Positions 5,747-6,619 of a stretch of 6,619 nucleotides of DNA are shown in pieces. Under the pieces are notes generated by a model. That model did no database searches, was not told the origin of the DNA, and saw only the letters and a program-made list of their open reading frames with translations. Within the stretch, counting starts at the first letter, position 1, and each line of letters starts with the position of its first letter. Source of the stretch: an uncultured Collinsella sp. (GTDB lineage Bacteria > Actinomycetota > Coriobacteriia > Coriobacteriales > Coriobacteriaceae); NCBI GenBank assembly GCA_900547345.1, contig URGG01000097.1:1-6619 (forward strand). The letters are read 5' to 3'. The position numbers and the translations under genes are program-made.

Positions 5747-5760
5747 GCCCTAAATAGCGA

Positions 5761-6619
5761 CTAGGCCGCGAGGGCCTGATTCCGGAACTCCTCCGGGGTC
5801 AGGCCCTTCAATCTTACCTGCCTCCGGCTCGTGTTCCAGTGGACTATGTATTCCTCCAGGTCGCGTTTGAAATCCTCGAACGTCTTCCACTCGCGGCCCC
5901 TGTAGAACTCGTCCTTGACGTGGCCGAAGAGCTGCTCGGTGGCGGCATTGTCGATGCAGTTCGCCTTCCTGGACATGCTCTGGACGATGCCGGCGGCCTC
6001 GAGCCTGGATGTGTACGAGGCGTGCTGGTACTGCCAGCCCCGGTCCGAGTGCATGGTCGGGGCGGCGCCCTCGGGGATCTTGGACAGCAGCTCGTCGAGC
6101 ATCCTCACCTGCTGGGACATGTCGGGCGTGGTCGATATGTCGCTCGCCACGATCTCCTTGGTGCAGAAGTCCAGCGTCGGGGCCCAGTAGGCCTTACCGC
6201 CGGCCACCTTGAACTCGGTGACGTCCGTCCCCAGCTTCTGCCACGGGGCCCCGGCGTCGAAATCCCTCGCGATCACGTTCTCGAACGTCCTGCCGACGAC
6301 GCCCCTGTACGAGTTGTACCTGTGGTAGGCCGTCTCGCGCCTGATCCCGCAGCGGATCCCCATCTCGCGCATCATCTTGAGCACGGTCTTGTCGGCCACG
6401 ACCGCGCCCAGCTCGGCGCGCAGGCACATGGCTATCTGCCGGTGCCCGCAGCCGTTGGCGGTGCGCGAGAATATCTCGGCCGCGGCGTCGCGCAGCTCGG
6501 GCCTGGTCGGCCTCCGCGGGTGCGCCAGCGCGTAGTAGTAGGTCGACCTCCCGAGCCCCGAGCACTCCAGCAGGTGGCGCAGGGAGTGCCCCTCCGCGCG
6601 CAGCGCCCTCACCGCCTCG
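5761..6619 (-). CDS. IS3-family transposase OrfB (DDE), 5' end off window
   Basis: The frame is open to the window edge. A GTG at 6612 begins a 283-residue reading, but the frame continues upstream (Glu-Ala), so the true start, or a frameshift fusion with OrfA, lies outside. In the 283-residue numbering, a helix-turn-helix region covers about 55-92 (HRQIAMCLRAELG). The rve-type integrase core contains D130 (GTDVTEF), D190 (HSDRGWQYQH) and E226 (DNAATEQLFG). The D-to-E spacing is 35 residues, and K233 lies 7 after the Glu, as in the D,D(35)E(7)K signature of IS3 elements. The C-terminus (YIVHWNTSRRQVRLKGLTP) also fits the family. All catalytic residues are present, so this part is not obviously dead. 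It catalyses cut-and-join transposition of its own element. Confidence 0.93.
   Translation of the reverse strand, partial: EAVRALRAEGHSLRHLLECSGLGRSTYYYALAHPRRPTRPELRDAAAEIFSRTANGCGHRQIAMCLRAELGAVVADKTVLKMMREMGIRCGIRRETAYHRYNSYRGVVGRTFENVIARDFDAGAPWQKLGTDVTEFKVAGGKAYWAPTLDFCTKEIVASDISTTPDMSQQVRMLDELLSKIPEGAAPTMHSDRGWQYQHASYTSRLEAAGIVQSMSRKANCIDNAATEQLFGHVKDEFYRGREWKTFEDFKRDLEEYIVHWNTSRRQVRLKGLTPEEFRNQALAA

Larger units (their letters stand above)
5723..6619 (-). mobile_element. IS3-family insertion sequence, 3' part (other end off window)
   Basis: The element runs from its terminal inverted repeat at 5723 to the window edge and contains an IS3-type transposase. The end sequence begins TGAACTGCGCCCC and continues AAATCTTGGAC, which has the TG start and CCCAA...GGAC form common to IS150-like members. 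Codon use appears richer in GC than in the neighbouring genes, as expected of a recent arrival. A target duplication cannot be tested because the other end is missing. Confidence 0.8.

Overview
The window looks like chromosome from a moderately GC-rich anaerobic actinobacterium. The Coriobacteriia, with a Collinsella-like flavour, fit best. That is an inference from composition, gene content and the style of the intergenic hairpins; there is no rRNA or marker gene here to prove it. Every supported gene lies on the minus strand, so transcription runs from high to low coordinates.

Layout in the order of transcription. (1) 6619-5723: the 3' part of an IS3-family insertion sequence, with a DDE transposase whose 5' end is off the window and a recognisable terminal inverted repeat at 5723-5746. 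(2) 5659-4892: a small MscS-type mechanosensitive channel, with a strong ribosome site and a hairpin terminator that includes its stop codon. (3) 4799-2883 and 2886-2176: a two-gene operon with a 4-bp ATGA overlap. The first gene encodes a 638-residue protein with a ParB-like N-terminal domain joined to a BMP/PnrA-type ligand-binding domain but no signal peptide. The second encodes a calcineurin-like metallophosphoesterase. (4) 2175-1775: about 400 bases without a convincing gene. They hold a small hairpin, a terminator copy and the likely promoter/operator of the next gene. (5) 1774-488: a 12-TM major facilitator superfamily exporter. (6) 487-262: a nested palindrome, a second terminator copy and a promoter. 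(7) 261-1: the N-terminal 87 codons of a HAD-family hydrolase.

The genes do not form one pathway, apart from the operon, whose products may act together. A plausible but unproven reading is a cytoplasmic sensor of a nucleoside-like ligand paired with a phosphoesterase.

The most notable non-coding signal is a family of related hairpins (345-388, 421-485, 1938-1981, 4855-4893). They share the outer sequence AAACCAYCACAA, or a one-base variant, and sit at the 3' ends of transcription units. Three act as probable minus-strand terminators with a conserved loop. Two of these are identical over 41 bp and run, in the same register, into the -35 box of the next gene.
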